From Acinetobacter pullicarnis (lineage in GTDB: Bacteria > Pseudomonadota > Gammaproteobacteria > Pseudomonadales > Moraxellaceae), in the NCBI RefSeq assembly GCF_006352475.1, contig NZ_VCMZ01000001.1, positions 1,240,001-1,304,000 of the forward strand: a stretch of 64,000 nucleotides of DNA. The letters run 5' to 3'. The notes beneath the pieces are model-generated. The model saw only the letters and a list, made by a program, of their open reading frames with translations, was not told the origin of the DNA and did not search any database. The position numbers and the translations under genes are program-made. Every line of letters begins with the position of its first letter. The stretch's first letter is position 1. Of this stretch, positions 1 through 7,328 are shown piece after piece.

Positions 1-367
1 ACAAGCGCTTGATAACCTAACAGGTATTAACGATGACCAAACTGCGGGTGTAAATATTTTGCGCCGCGCAATCGAAGCACCACTTCGTCAAATCGTCGCC
101 AATGCGGGTGATGAGCCATCGGTTGTGATTAACGCTGTTAAATTAGGCGAAGGTAACTACGGTTATAACGCAGCAACTGGCGTTTATGGCGATATGCTAG
201 AAATGGGTATTCTTGATCCAGCGAAAGTAACACGTTCTGCTTTAGAGCATGCAGCATCTGTTGCTGGTCTAATGTTGACGACTGAATGCATGATTACAGA
301 TATCCCAGAAGACAAAGCTGCTATGCCTGATATGGGTGGCATGGGCGGTATGGGCGGCATGATGTAA
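1..367 (+). CDS. groEL: GroEL (60 kDa chaperonin), 3' end only
   Basis: This is the C-terminal ~121 residues of the chaperonin GroEL, which folds cytosolic proteins in the GroEL-GroES chamber. The frame is open from base 2, so the start lies outside the window. Visible family blocks are [41 protein letters not shown] and a [10 protein letters not shown] tail, all in the usual order. The tail is typical of proteobacterial GroEL. The gene is intact at its 3' end, so the prophage that starts about 65 bp downstream does not damage it. Identification is very secure. Confidence 0.98.
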   Translation, partial: QALDNLTGINDDQTAGVNILRRAIEAPLRQIVANAGDEPSVVINAVKLGEGNYGYNAATGVYGDMLEMGILDPAKVTRSALEHAASVAGLMLTTECMITDIPEDKAAMPDMGGMGGMGGMM

Positions 368-430
368 ACCGCCCATTTATACTACAACCTATTGATATTT
401 ATAGTTAATTATATTGGTTGTGCGTATTGT

Positions 431-640
431 TACTCACAGTCTTACTCACAAAATGTTTGACTGTAAAAAAAGGCCACTTCAATTAGTGGCCTTTTTTATG
501 TCTACTCACGCGCTCAGCACTTGCTGATCTTCATCACAATCCATCACGATACAAGAAAGCACATAGCTATTTAACCAAAAGTTTTTACGGCCATCTTTAC
601 GCGGCTCAAGCACGCGCCCATCTTTAATCCGAGCATACAA
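431..640. repeat. Left copy of the ~210 bp direct repeat flanking the prophage (attL side)
   Basis: This stretch matches 53,849-54,058 at roughly 90% by eye. It holds a 20-bp element TACTCACAGTCTTACTCACA, a terminator hairpin and the 3' part of the excisionase-like gene. The identical core used for recombination should lie within it, most likely in the 20-bp element or the conserved block around 497-518. Because similarity runs far into a phage gene, the right copy is better read as attR plus a relic of a related prophage than as a simple att core. Confidence 0.75.
466..497. terminator. Bidirectional rho-independent terminator
   Basis: An AGGCCAC/GTGGCCT stem with a short loop is flanked by an A tract on one side and a T tract on the other, so it can end transcription either way. 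It lies between groEL and the leftward phage operon. In circular phage DNA it would lie between the excisionase-like gene and integrase. A near copy is at 53,884-53,915. Confidence 0.8.
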
Positions 641-727
641 TTCTTTTTCCGAAATATTCATACGCAATGCAAATTCAGCTGTCGAAATTCGACGCTCAGT
701 ATTTGTTAGATCCAGTACCACACCCAT
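506..727 (-). CDS. AlpA-like / excisionase-type DNA-binding protein
   Basis: A 73-residue protein with a helix-turn-helix pattern (residues ~13-40, with RISTAEFALRMNISEKELYARIKDG containing the motif) and a basic tail. Small MerR/AlpA-like proteins of this size act as phage excisionases or regulators. It is the last gene of the leftward early operon and lies next to the attachment site, which fits a recombination directionality factor. The first bases overlap the stop of the upstream gene. Its last ~43 codons are duplicated with several changes at 53,923-54,057. The excisionase role is inferred from fold and place. Confidence 0.6.
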   Translation of the reverse strand: MGVVLDLTNTERRISTAEFALRMNISEKELYARIKDGRVLEPRKDGRKNFWLNSYVLSCIVMDCDEDQQVLSA

Positions 728-924
728 CAGCTCACCTCTCCCAAACTCCGCACCACACTTTCAGGTAAATTCTCAATAGCGGCATTGAGCATCTGATCAA
801 AACCGCCGTGCGCTATAAAAGCATCCATTGGATTATCTAGGTTCAATACATGAGCGTCAGATTGACACTGAGGGCAAATAGAATCCTCAACTTCAACTTT
901 GCATTCGTAGCATTGCTTAGTCAT
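727..924 (-). CDS. Small zinc-ribbon protein
   Basis: About 65 residues starting MTKQCYEC. Two CxxC pairs near the N terminus (CYEC and CPQC) look like a zinc ribbon, followed by a helical tail. I chose the ATG at 924 because a GGGAG sequence lies 7 nt upstream. A longer start at 945 is possible. It overlaps its neighbours in the leftward operon. The function is unknown. The Cys spacing suggests nucleic-acid or protein binding. Confidence 0.6.
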   Translation of the reverse strand: MTKQCYECKVEVEDSICPQCQSDAHVLNLDNPMDAFIAHGGFDQMLNAAIENLPESVVRSLGEVS

Positions 925-1288
925 TGGTTGGCTCCCGCGCTTCAATCACAGCCTGCTTTACAACAGCATCATAAACATCACCAGCAATACCGCCACACAC
1001 CTTGGCGGTGATTGCAATTATCTCGGCCATTTCGTCTGAGCACTCTTTTGGCACCAAAACAAAGCCCTCTGGCACGGCGCTCGCCTTGGCTCTTAGCCAC
1101 ATTACCCAACTATGATTTACAACTTCGTGAGTCAATTCTCTGTCACTTTCTGGACAGTCCTGAGTAACATCAAAATCGCCAGTTTTAATATTGAATTCAA
1201 CATTATTCAACAGGGCTGTAAAAATGAATTCAGCTTCAAACAAAGGCTTTTCAGTTAACCAACGTGCTTGCTTTTTTTGAATATCCAT
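917..1288 (-). CDS. Hypothetical phage protein, paralogous to the gene at 1482-2129
   Basis: A protein of 123 residues beginning MDIQK. A central segment WLRAKASAVPEGFVLVPKE resembles WLAAKTQAVPDGCIIAPKL in the gene at 1482-2129, so the two share a common module. A signature of the type VP(E/D)G near a lysine-proline is common in small early proteins of Acinetobacter phages. The ATG at 1288 overlaps the TGA of the upstream gene (ATGA), which implies translational coupling. I do not recognise a function. Confidence 0.6.
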   Translation of the reverse strand: MDIQKKQARWLTEKPLFEAEFIFTALLNNVEFNIKTGDFDVTQDCPESDRELTHEVVNHSWVMWLRAKASAVPEGFVLVPKECSDEMAEIIAITAKVCGGIAGDVYDAVVKQAVIEAREPTND

Positions 1289-1485
1289 CACGCAACCTTC
1301 CTTATAATATTTCTTTCTTGCTGCCTTTGCATAACTGCAATTTTTGCGTGAACTCCCATACGGTCACGACCAAGAACCTCAGCAATAAAATGAACTGGGT
1401 GGCGATCTTTAAGCATTGTTTTTAAAACTTGCTCTTCGCATGGCCACCAACCGCCAACGGCTTTTTTAAATACTTGTCGTTTCAT
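1288..1485 (-). CDS. Small putative helix-turn-helix protein
   Basis: A basic protein of 65 residues. The segment from about residue 20 to 50 (EVLKTMLKDRHPVHFIAEVL, then GRDRMGVHAKIAVM) has the shape of a SANT/HTH unit that could bind DNA. It sits in the leftward operon with 4-nt overlaps on both sides. No family is assigned with confidence. DNA binding is inferred only from charge and helix pattern. Confidence 0.5.
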   Translation of the reverse strand: MKRQVFKKAVGGWWPCEEQVLKTMLKDRHPVHFIAEVLGRDRMGVHAKIAVMQRQQERNIIRKVA

Positions 1486-2129
1486 TCATCTTCCTCCGCA
1501 GCTTCGATCATTGCTTTGTATTCCTCAAAATCACAGTTTTCAGGATCAGTATCTGTTAGTAGTTCTTGAATTTCACAAGCTGTACGCCACCACTCTTTAA
1601 CACGAGGATTTTCAGATTCAAAAGGGTATAGGGTACTCTGGGGATCACGCTGAAAACGGCTCATTGATGATGTTAAGAGATCAACCAAAGCTATTGTCTG
1701 ATTAATGATTGCAAAATCAGTTCGATGTTGAGTACCTATCTCACTCTCAATTAATTGCCTTTGCTGCTTGTGGTCATCCAAAACGAATTGCTTTGCAGAC
1801 TCCTTAAACTCACAAGCCATGTAATTTAAGTGATATAGCACAGTATCCTTTTGATCTTGGTGTAAAAAACCAAGCTCAGGAATCTTATTAAATAAGTAGT
1901 TGGCTGAAAGCTTTGGAGCAATAATGCAGCCATCAGGTACTGCTTGGGTTTTAGCTGCTAACCAAGTTTTAAACTGTAATTCGCGTTCTTGCTGCGTACT
2001 GAAGTGTGAATAGATACGCTGGTACCATTCGAGATATTCACTTTCATCAATATTAGCAGCGATATTCGATTTCCAGTCTTGGTAGTGCCATGCATCAAAT
2101 ACAGGGCGTTCTTTCTGAATATCCATCAT
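1482..2129 (-). CDS. Hypothetical early phage protein
   Basis: A protein of 215 residues starting MMDIQKERP. The ATG at 2129 is preceded at 8 nt by AAGGAG, which is better than the in-frame ATG at 2150. The N-terminal half shares the MDIQK start and the AVPDG module with the gene at 917-1288. The C-terminal half is acidic and helical. It overlaps the upstream stop codon (TGATG arrangement). Function unknown. Confidence 0.55.
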   Translation of the reverse strand: MMDIQKERPVFDAWHYQDWKSNIAANIDESEYLEWYQRIYSHFSTQQERELQFKTWLAAKTQAVPDGCIIAPKLSANYLFNKIPELGFLHQDQKDTVLYHLNYMACEFKESAKQFVLDDHKQQRQLIESEIGTQHRTDFAIINQTIALVDLLTSSMSRFQRDPQSTLYPFESENPRVKEWWRTACEIQELLTDTDPENCDFEEYKAMIEAAEEDE

Positions 2130-2464
2130 GCTACTTTCTCCTTGGCCCATTCCGCAAAAGCACCATCTTCATTGCCATAAATAAGCATCAAGAACCAATC
2201 CCCACTAGCCACAGGTTTTTCAGGATTCCAGTCACTTAGATCGCCACCATCACCATATTTTTCCCATTGATCGTAATTATCTAATTCGAGTGAGATTTGG
2301 AAAGTTTCAATATTGAAGTAACGCTTTAGCTCATCCCACTGCTCGTTAGAGCAACCCTCCGCATCATTGAAATTGGCTTCCCAGTACTTATCGAATTCGG
2401 GATGTGACCATGAGCCATAATCATTACGTACAACATCAACAGGTTTTAATTGATTAATTTCCAT
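2126..2464 (-). CDS. Hypothetical early phage protein
   Basis: An acidic, Trp-rich protein of 112 residues starting MEINQLKP. The ATG at 2464 overlaps the TGA of the preceding gene. The GTG one codon upstream is also possible. No motif is recognised. The short leading block is reminiscent of the MDIQK starts of two neighbours, so these genes may have shared a translation-start cassette. Function unknown. Confidence 0.5.
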   Translation of the reverse strand: MEINQLKPVDVVRNDYGSWSHPEFDKYWEANFNDAEGCSNEQWDELKRYFNIETFQISLELDNYDQWEKYGDGGDLSDWNPEKPVASGDWFLMLIYGNEDGAFAEWAKEKVA

Positions 2465-2802
2465 CACGCCACCCTCAAATAACTAATATTAAATTCACGG
2501 CGGGCATCGATAAGCGTGATTACCGCCTGGCTTTTAAGTGAATCAATAAGACTTTTGCCGACCTTAAAGTACTGCCGAGAAAACAATTCAAAGCGCTCAA
2601 CACAATAAGCATTCATTTCATAACTTGGTTCTACATCTTCGCCGTGAAATATCTTCGCTACATTCTGGCCACGCTTTAGAGTCACACAACCTTTCTTGCT
2701 ATTTGGCTCATGGCCACCATTCAACATCCACTGGATGAATGGGGCACACAGATCAGCAGGGAGGTGATTAATAACCTTGATTACTTCGAGCTCCTTTTTC
2801 AT
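2464..2802 (-). CDS. Hypothetical early phage protein
   Basis: A protein of 112 residues of mixed charge, with no transmembrane segment and no motif I recognise. The ATG at 2802 has an AAAGGTGA-type ribosome site about 5 nt upstream. The gene is coupled by overlaps to both neighbours in the leftward early operon, whose genes are usually dispensable or involved in taking over the host. Function unknown. Confidence 0.5.
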   Translation of the reverse strand: MKKELEVIKVINHLPADLCAPFIQWMLNGGHEPNSKKGCVTLKRGQNVAKIFHGEDVEPSYEMNAYCVERFELFSRQYFKVGKSLIDSLKSQAVITLIDARREFNISYLRVA

Positions 2803-3398
2803 GAAATCACCTTTTGCAGTGCATGTTTTTTGCTTTTAAGCCTGGCTAATAAAATGCAAGATGCGTTATTCAATGGTGTGGCTAATCGTCTAAATGTCTG
2901 GTTGTATCGAACTAACTCAGATCGACTTAATAAAACTAGATTCTCAATACTGCAGTCTGTTTTATCTAAATTTTTAAAAGCCACCACATGATCACTTGGT
3001 ACCGGACCATTGTGCTGTACCCATACGACACGATGCTTCAGCTCAAAAGTATTTGGCTCTGCGGTTTTGATAAAAACATACCCATCCTTGCTGCAGATTC
3101 TTTCAAAGCCAATAGGTTTGTGGTTCCATGCATCCTGATTCTTTTTAAAGCTTCCACTATTTGGCTTACATCGGCCTTTGGTGCCAGTATTCCAAGAAGT
3201 AGCACCTTTAGCAAAAAGACCGGTGCGACCTGTTTTCCATTTCTTACGTGTACACAGTGCTTTAATTTGATCGACTGTAAGTTCTGTATTAAATTTTGAG
3301 TTAACTAATTCAGCTAACGCTTTTCGCTCTAAAGTACAGTTAGCTTCAATAAAAGCTAACTGCTCAGGCGTGTATTTAATTGCTACACCTTTGGCCAT
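2799..3398 (-). CDS. HNH endonuclease (HNH_3-like)
   Basis: A protein of 199 residues. The N-terminal part (about 1-60) looks like a small helical DNA-binding unit. A central basic glycine-rich segment follows. An HNH core sits at about residues 118-160: LKHRVVWVQHNG, then DHVVAFKNLDKTDCSIENLV, with the final ENL asparagine typical of the HNH_3 family. Such proteins are often free-standing homing endonucleases in phages. It sits inside the leftward operon with normal overlaps, so it may now serve the phage. Nuclease identity is strong; homing is inferred. Confidence 0.8.
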   Translation of the reverse strand: MAKGVAIKYTPEQLAFIEANCTLERKALAELVNSKFNTELTVDQIKALCTRKKWKTGRTGLFAKGATSWNTGTKGRCKPNSGSFKKNQDAWNHKPIGFERICSKDGYVFIKTAEPNTFELKHRVVWVQHNGPVPSDHVVAFKNLDKTDCSIENLVLLSRSELVRYNQTFRRLATPLNNASCILLARLKSKKHALQKVIS

Positions 3399-3401
3399 GA
3401 T

Positions 3402-3641
3402 TCACCCGATTAGATTTTGTGGAATTTCCACAGCATCAATATTTTTAATCCCACGATATTCAGCAACAAGTTTTGCGGCACTTAGGCGCATATTATTGTT
3501 CTTGATTACCTGCTCACTTACTTTTTCAATTGCGTCTGTGCGTTGTAACTCAGCTTCGAGATCTTCACCACGCAGATCGGGATTGCTCAATCGCTCAAGC
3601 TGTGCGAATAGAGCCGCATTTAGATCGATAGGGGTACTCAT
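3402..3641 (-). CDS. Small helical early protein
   Basis: A charged protein of 79 residues, predominantly helical, starting MSTPIDLNAALFAQLERL. It overlaps the end of the 3638-4723 gene and lies just upstream of the HNH gene. No motif is recognised. Its constant company with the RecA-like ATPase and the 361-residue gene suggests a part in recombination or replication, but this is inference from position only. Confidence 0.5.
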   Translation of the reverse strand: MSTPIDLNAALFAQLERLSNPDLRGEDLEAELQRTDAIEKVSEQVIKNNNMRLSAAKLVAEYRGIKNIDAVEIPQNLIG

Positions 3642-4723
3642 GCAACTTCCCCCTCAAGCACACGGCGTCGCTTCACAATCTCGGCCATGAATTTCGGCTG
3701 CATTTCCGCACTTCGAGCACCCACATCAACCTCTAAAATATCTAGTGTTGTAAGATCGGGTGCACTCTTAATCCGATCCATGAGTGTTGGTGGCATCTCG
3801 TGTTCAACAGGTGCTAATTCACAGAGTCGTTTGCTAATTGCTTTTTGCAAAGGCACTTGCTGTTCAACAGTCCAGTCTCGGGCATAGCGAATTTGCGCAT
3901 TAGCTACGGCAGGCGTTTGAGCATTGGCAATAATTTCAAGCAGGTCTGCCAATATTTCTAGGCGCTTAACTTCCTTTTTGCGCTGCTCATACTGACTCAT
4001 GATCATGTGCCCAGATTCGCCGTGAAGCTGCTGCAGCTCAGGCAATAGCGCTTCAAGATCACCAATTGTTAAAGCTGCGGTAATACGATCACGCAATGAC
4101 TTTTCATGATTAAACCGATTTTTAGCATCATCAAAAGTAACAAGATTGTCTTCTTGAATAACTGTTTTATCGACTGCAGTTATTTGGATACTGCTTTGAG
4201 ATGTCTTTTCTACAGCATCATTTGATGCGGTAATTTGGACATTCTTATTAGCCACAACAGGAGCTTTAGTCTTACGAGTGGCTTTGGGTTTTTCATCACC
4301 AAGTCGAACCGCAGTAAAGTCACCACTCGACTCGCGACCCAAACATTTACACATGGCTTGCATCTGCCGCCGTGCATTCTCACAATCACGCTGAACAAAG
4401 CCGTTATTAATAGACTCAATCAAGGCATGACATGTTTGTTTTCCAAATTCAGCGATATAAACAGTTGATCCGTAAGTGTTGACGATATATACATCATCAC
4501 CATCCTGAATTTCCTCAAGCGTAAGCGGCTTAGTAAACGTAATACCAGCAACTTCAATCATGTCGAGCTTGATGCAAAATTCATAACCGGTCTTAGCGAA
4601 AATCGTGGCAGGAAACCGTTCGATATCATCGAAATCCATCAATTCACCCACGGCGCGGCATAGAATGTTCTTGCCGGCAACCATTGCGTTAAAGGCCTCT
4701 TGAGGCGTGATTAAATTATTCAT
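3638..4723 (-). CDS. Hypothetical recombination-module protein
   Basis: A protein of 361 residues. Residues ~1-130 form a compact domain rich in hydrophobic strands. Residues ~140-200 are a low-complexity Lys/Thr/Ala linker. The C-terminal ~150 residues are helical with heptad-like spacing. It starts 4 nt inside the end of the RecA-like ATPase gene, so both are translated together. I do not recognise a family. A partner of the ATPase (annealing or single-strand-binding role) is a reasonable but unproved idea. Confidence 0.5.
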   Translation of the reverse strand: MNNLITPQEAFNAMVAGKNILCRAVGELMDFDDIERFPATIFAKTGYEFCIKLDMIEVAGITFTKPLTLEEIQDGDDVYIVNTYGSTVYIAEFGKQTCHALIESINNGFVQRDCENARRQMQAMCKCLGRESSGDFTAVRLGDEKPKATRKTKAPVVANKNVQITASNDAVEKTSQSSIQITAVDKTVIQEDNLVTFDDAKNRFNHEKSLRDRITAALTIGDLEALLPELQQLHGESGHMIMSQYEQRKKEVKRLEILADLLEIIANAQTPAVANAQIRYARDWTVEQQVPLQKAISKRLCELAPVEHEMPPTLMDRIKSAPDLTTLDILEVDVGARSAEMQPKFMAEIVKRRRVLEGEVA

Positions 4724-5847
4724 GCTGCATTTACCTCTTGTGCAAGTTTTTCGATTTCGGCTTTTGCGTTACCCAATACGTTTTGATCAATTGCAGTTAG
4801 TGCATCGATACCAAAGTGTTCACAAACGGTTTTAGCGTCTAGACCGCGTTCATTAATAAATGCCTGTAGTTCATCACGCTGAGCATCAGTAATGGCCATA
4901 AACTCTTTAGGGCTGATCCATGTATCGCGAGGAACATCAAAGCTACAGCCAAGGGTTTTGGCTCGGGCCAACATTACCTGGCGCATGTTTTGGTAATACA
5001 CGTGCTCTCTGTCTAGCTTCAAAGTTTCAGTGAGCTGATTCAAATCACCTGCATGCATTGCTTCTTCACAGCTTTGCTTCCAGTTATCGAAATCCTCAAG
5101 CGCCTTATTGGATGCAACCTGAGCAGGGGTTAGAGTATTGATGTGATCTTTAGCTTGCTTAATAAGGTCAGCCAAGAATGTTGGATTGGTCGCTAGATCA
5201 GGTAGCCAAACCTCACCAGTCTCACCACCCAATGCGCCCGAGTTTTTAGCGTGATGTGTTGGGGAGGGCGTAAAGTTAATAACGCGAGCATTTTTACCTT
5301 CACTTGTGGTGACCGTTGTTAGGTATCCCATGATGTCGGCAATTCGATATAGCTCATTTCGGTTTTTACCGCCAAGCTCAGGTCGATAAACAATCTTCTC
5401 GCCACTGTGGTCCTCAGAAGCATGGGCAATAAACACGACATCTTTCCCAAAACTCAGCAACGTATTGATGTATTGCTTAAACTTCATATTCGCCAAGCCT
5501 TGAGCTTTTAGTTTTAATGCACCGTCTTGTTGGCGATTATTTGCAGTCTTAAGCAGGTGAGTTTTAATCGACTCAAGCATTGCGCCAACGGTATCAATTA
5601 CCACTGTGTTGTAAGGCATCAGGTCTTGTTCTTTAATGTTTTCAATGTCAGACCATTGCTGAACAGGGATAACAGCGCCGCGACGGAGTTCACCAGTACG
5701 GTGAGCACCTCGGTCAAAGTCAAACGAAATGGCTTTATCCGCCGTGAAGCCCAAAGATGTTTTACCAATACCCGGATCTGCATAGATATAGGTAATGATT
5801 GCATTAACATTTAAAGCCTGATCGGCTGGAATAATATTTAAAGACAT
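4720..5847 (-). CDS. RecA-like AAA ATPase of phage recombination (Sak4/AAA_24 type)
   Basis: A protein of 375 residues with Walker A ADPGIGKTS at ~23-31 and Walker B TVVIDT at ~81-86, followed by a RecA-like core. This is the layout of phage AAA_24/Sak4 proteins, which act as single-strand annealing or strand-exchange recombinases. I chose ATG 5847 because a perfect AAAGGAGG lies 7 nt upstream. An in-frame ATG further up (5868) lies inside the neighbouring gene. The C-terminal ~150 residues are extra helical material. ATPase identity is strong; the exact role is by family. Confidence 0.75.
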   Translation of the reverse strand: MSLNIIPADQALNVNAIITYIYADPGIGKTSLGFTADKAISFDFDRGAHRTGELRRGAVIPVQQWSDIENIKEQDLMPYNTVVIDTVGAMLESIKTHLLKTANNRQQDGALKLKAQGLANMKFKQYINTLLSFGKDVVFIAHASEDHSGEKIVYRPELGGKNRNELYRIADIMGYLTTVTTSEGKNARVINFTPSPTHHAKNSGALGGETGEVWLPDLATNPTFLADLIKQAKDHINTLTPAQVASNKALEDFDNWKQSCEEAMHAGDLNQLTETLKLDREHVYYQNMRQVMLARAKTLGCSFDVPRDTWISPKEFMAITDAQRDELQAFINERGLDAKTVCEHFGIDALTAIDQNVLGNAKAEIEKLAQEVNAA

Positions 5848-6134
5848 TACGCAGCCTCCTTTGCACATTCACAGGTACCGCAAAACGCATAAGTCAAAGG
5901 ACTTGGCGCATCAGATGGTGTTACATCGGATATATGCATTGGGATGCTTTGTTTTTTATGCGTCACAATCACAACATCACCAGTGCGATCCGAAACAACA
6001 CCTTCTTTGGAAGAGAAGCGGGTAGATCGTGCATTGTTTGTTACTTTACAGAAGGTAACTTCGTCACCAGCCTTGATAGCTGAGCGATCAACAGGGATGA
6101 TCTTTCCACAGGTAGGACAGTTATAATTTTTCAT
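5847..6134 (-). CDS. Small zinc-ribbon/SH3-like hypothetical protein
   Basis: A protein of 95 residues with CPTC near the N terminus and CGTCEC near the C terminus, enclosing a beta-rich middle (GDEVTFCKVTNNARS through GDVVIVTHKKQ). The Cys pairs could bind one zinc. The middle recalls small SH3/KOW-like barrels. It overlaps the ATPase start (TAATG) and the upstream stop, so it belongs to the recombination operon. Function unknown. Confidence 0.5.
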   Translation of the reverse strand: MKNYNCPTCGKIIPVDRSAIKAGDEVTFCKVTNNARSTRFSSKEGVVSDRTGDVVIVTHKKQSIPMHISDVTPSDAPSPLTYAFCGTCECAKEAA

Positions 6135-6682
6135 TACACAGCTCCTACTGGTAGACCAAGGGCGGCATTAACTTTGTCGAACTGAATTGCAGGCAACATC
6201 GCAGTCATGGGTTTAGCTTCAAACTTCTCTAGGATCGACTTTGATGCTGGACATACTTCCCATAGCTTTTTAAATGTTTGAACGCTATTTAAGATGGCTT
6301 CAACCTCTTGCTCCATTGCTTGGCGTTCATTTTTTAACTTGTCACAAGCATCAGTGGCTTTAATAAACTCAATACAAATAGGCTCGTCACCAGCGTACAA
6401 TTTAGGGCGGTAATAATGATGATCCTTACCGATGATTCGTTGTTCTGAGAACCGCACATCATGGTTTTGACCAGCAATGGCAATTCTTATTCCCCAGTTC
6501 ATTGGAAGCCAGCTCTTAGGAAGGCTTTGCATTGCTTTTAAATGAGCACCATAAATATCAGCATGGAATTTATCGCCAACTAAATGGAGATTGCGTTCTG
6601 CTTCTTTTTGCTTTACTTCAAAAGCATTGTTCAAAACAGATTGAGCCATGCGCTTGCGCAAACCATTGGTTAATCTAGACAT
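6134..6682 (-). CDS. Nmad5-like protein (putative nucleotide-modification-associated)
   Basis: A protein of 182 residues. The N terminus MSRLTNGLRKRMAQSVL, a central LPKSWLPMNWGI and a helical C-terminal part with a regular coiled stretch match my memory of the phage family called nucleotide modification associated domain 5. Nmad families were linked to DNA base modification by gene context, not by biochemistry. Here the neighbours are a RecA-like ATPase and small unknown genes, with no obvious base-synthesis enzymes. The family call is moderate and the function is unknown. Confidence 0.45.
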   Translation of the reverse strand: MSRLTNGLRKRMAQSVLNNAFEVKQKEAERNLHLVGDKFHADIYGAHLKAMQSLPKSWLPMNWGIRIAIAGQNHDVRFSEQRIIGKDHHYYRPKLYAGDEPICIEFIKATDACDKLKNERQAMEQEVEAILNSVQTFKKLWEVCPASKSILEKFEAKPMTAMLPAIQFDKVNAALGLPVGAV

Positions 6683-7116
6683 TACACAGCCTCCACAAGT
6701 TGATTCTTTTCGATATACGCCGTGATCAACTGGTTAATGCTGTAATGATCATTTGCGTCAGTGAAGTCGGAGAATGCATCGCCTGAAGCTGTTGTGATAT
6801 TGATTGAATCAAGGCTTGTGATTTCGACTGCGGTGTATTCGGAACCCGGTACACCATAACTATCCGGATGCGCTTCAAATGTGAATTGCACGTTTAGAAT
6901 GAAGTCATCTAATGCGATGGTTGTTGTACCAGTATTGGTGCCTGTAATACTTAATGACTGAATAGAGAATTCAGCAGGGGCAATGTTTACTACTGGAGCA
7001 GGTGTGTTGTATCCAGTGAATTCAGGTTGATAAGCAAATGCTAATGCACCTACCGCTATCGAGCATGAAACAGCTGTCGCCGTTGCATAGTTGAAGATAT
7101 TAGTTTTTACGTTCAT
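6682..7116 (-). CDS. First gene of the leftward operon: protein with an N-terminal membrane or signal segment
   Basis: A protein of 144 residues with a hydrophobic stretch at ~10-29 (ATATAVSCSIAVGALAFAYQ) that reads as a signal peptide or single membrane anchor. A Ser/Thr/Ile-rich, beta-like body follows. It is the first gene after the leftward promoter, about 70 bp downstream, so it would be among the first proteins made on induction or infection. An exported or inner-membrane protein at that place could affect superinfection or the envelope. No family is recognised. Confidence 0.5.
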   Translation of the reverse strand: MNVKTNIFNYATATAVSCSIAVGALAFAYQPEFTGYNTPAPVVNIAPAEFSIQSLSITGTNTGTTTIALDDFILNVQFTFEAHPDSYGVPGSEYTAVEITSLDSINITTASGDAFSDFTDANDHYSINQLITAYIEKNQLVEAV

Positions 7117-7133
7117 AATGATCTCGCAGTTTT

Positions 7134-7169
7134 GAAAAGCCCGTTTGATGTGAGAGTCGCGGGCTTTTC
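7134..7169 (-). promoter_or_regulatory. Leader hairpin downstream of the leftward promoter
   Basis: A perfect 10-bp inverted repeat, GAAAAGCCCG and CGGGCTTTTC with a 16-nt spacer, lies in the transcribed leader between the promoter and the first gene. On the leftward transcript the second arm ends in CUUUUC. It may be an attenuator or the structural part of an antitermination site. No clear boxA was seen. Confidence 0.45.
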
Positions 7170-7185
7170 TGTATTTGGTGTGACA

Positions 7186-7214
7186 AATATCGCATTTCCG
7201 ATATTTTAAGTCAA
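7186..7214 (-). promoter_or_regulatory. Leftward early promoter (PL-like)
   Basis: On the minus strand TTGACT (7209-7214) is followed after 17 bp by GATATT (7186-7191). This is the only strong sigma70-like pair before the leftward operon. The 16-bp operator at 7188-7203 covers the -10 box and part of the spacer, so repressor binding would block it. Confidence 0.7.
7188..7203. promoter_or_regulatory. Repressor operator OL-a
   Basis: TATCGCATTTCCGATA is a near-perfect 16-bp palindrome of the same form as the three sites near the repressor start (9320-9382). It overlaps the leftward promoter -10 box. Confidence 0.7.
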
Positions 7215-7232
7215 TAGCTAATCCTGTATTAA

Positions 7233-7248
7233 TATAGAAAATCCGATA
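7233..7248. promoter_or_regulatory. Repressor operator OL-b
   Basis: TATAGAAAATCCGATA is an imperfect 16-bp palindrome of the operator family, about 45 bp upstream of OL-a. A weaker candidate (7213-7228, AATAGCTAATCCTGTA) lies between them. Confidence 0.55.
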
Positions 7249-7274
7249 TTTTTTAAGATATATGCTTTAATAGG

Positions 7275-7301
7275 CAAAAGAAAACCCGCACACGGCGGGT
7301 T
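7275..7301 (-). terminator. Terminator of the repressor/accessory operon
   Basis: On the minus strand, AACCCGC and GCGGGTT arms with a 5-nt loop are followed by a T-rich TTCTTTT. It lies 28 bp after the last codon of the 7329-8039 gene. It separates the lysogenic transcript from the leftward early promoter. It contains one copy of the CACGGCG motif. Confidence 0.8.
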
Positions 7302-7328
7302 GGGTTTAAACAATGACAACCTTAATCT

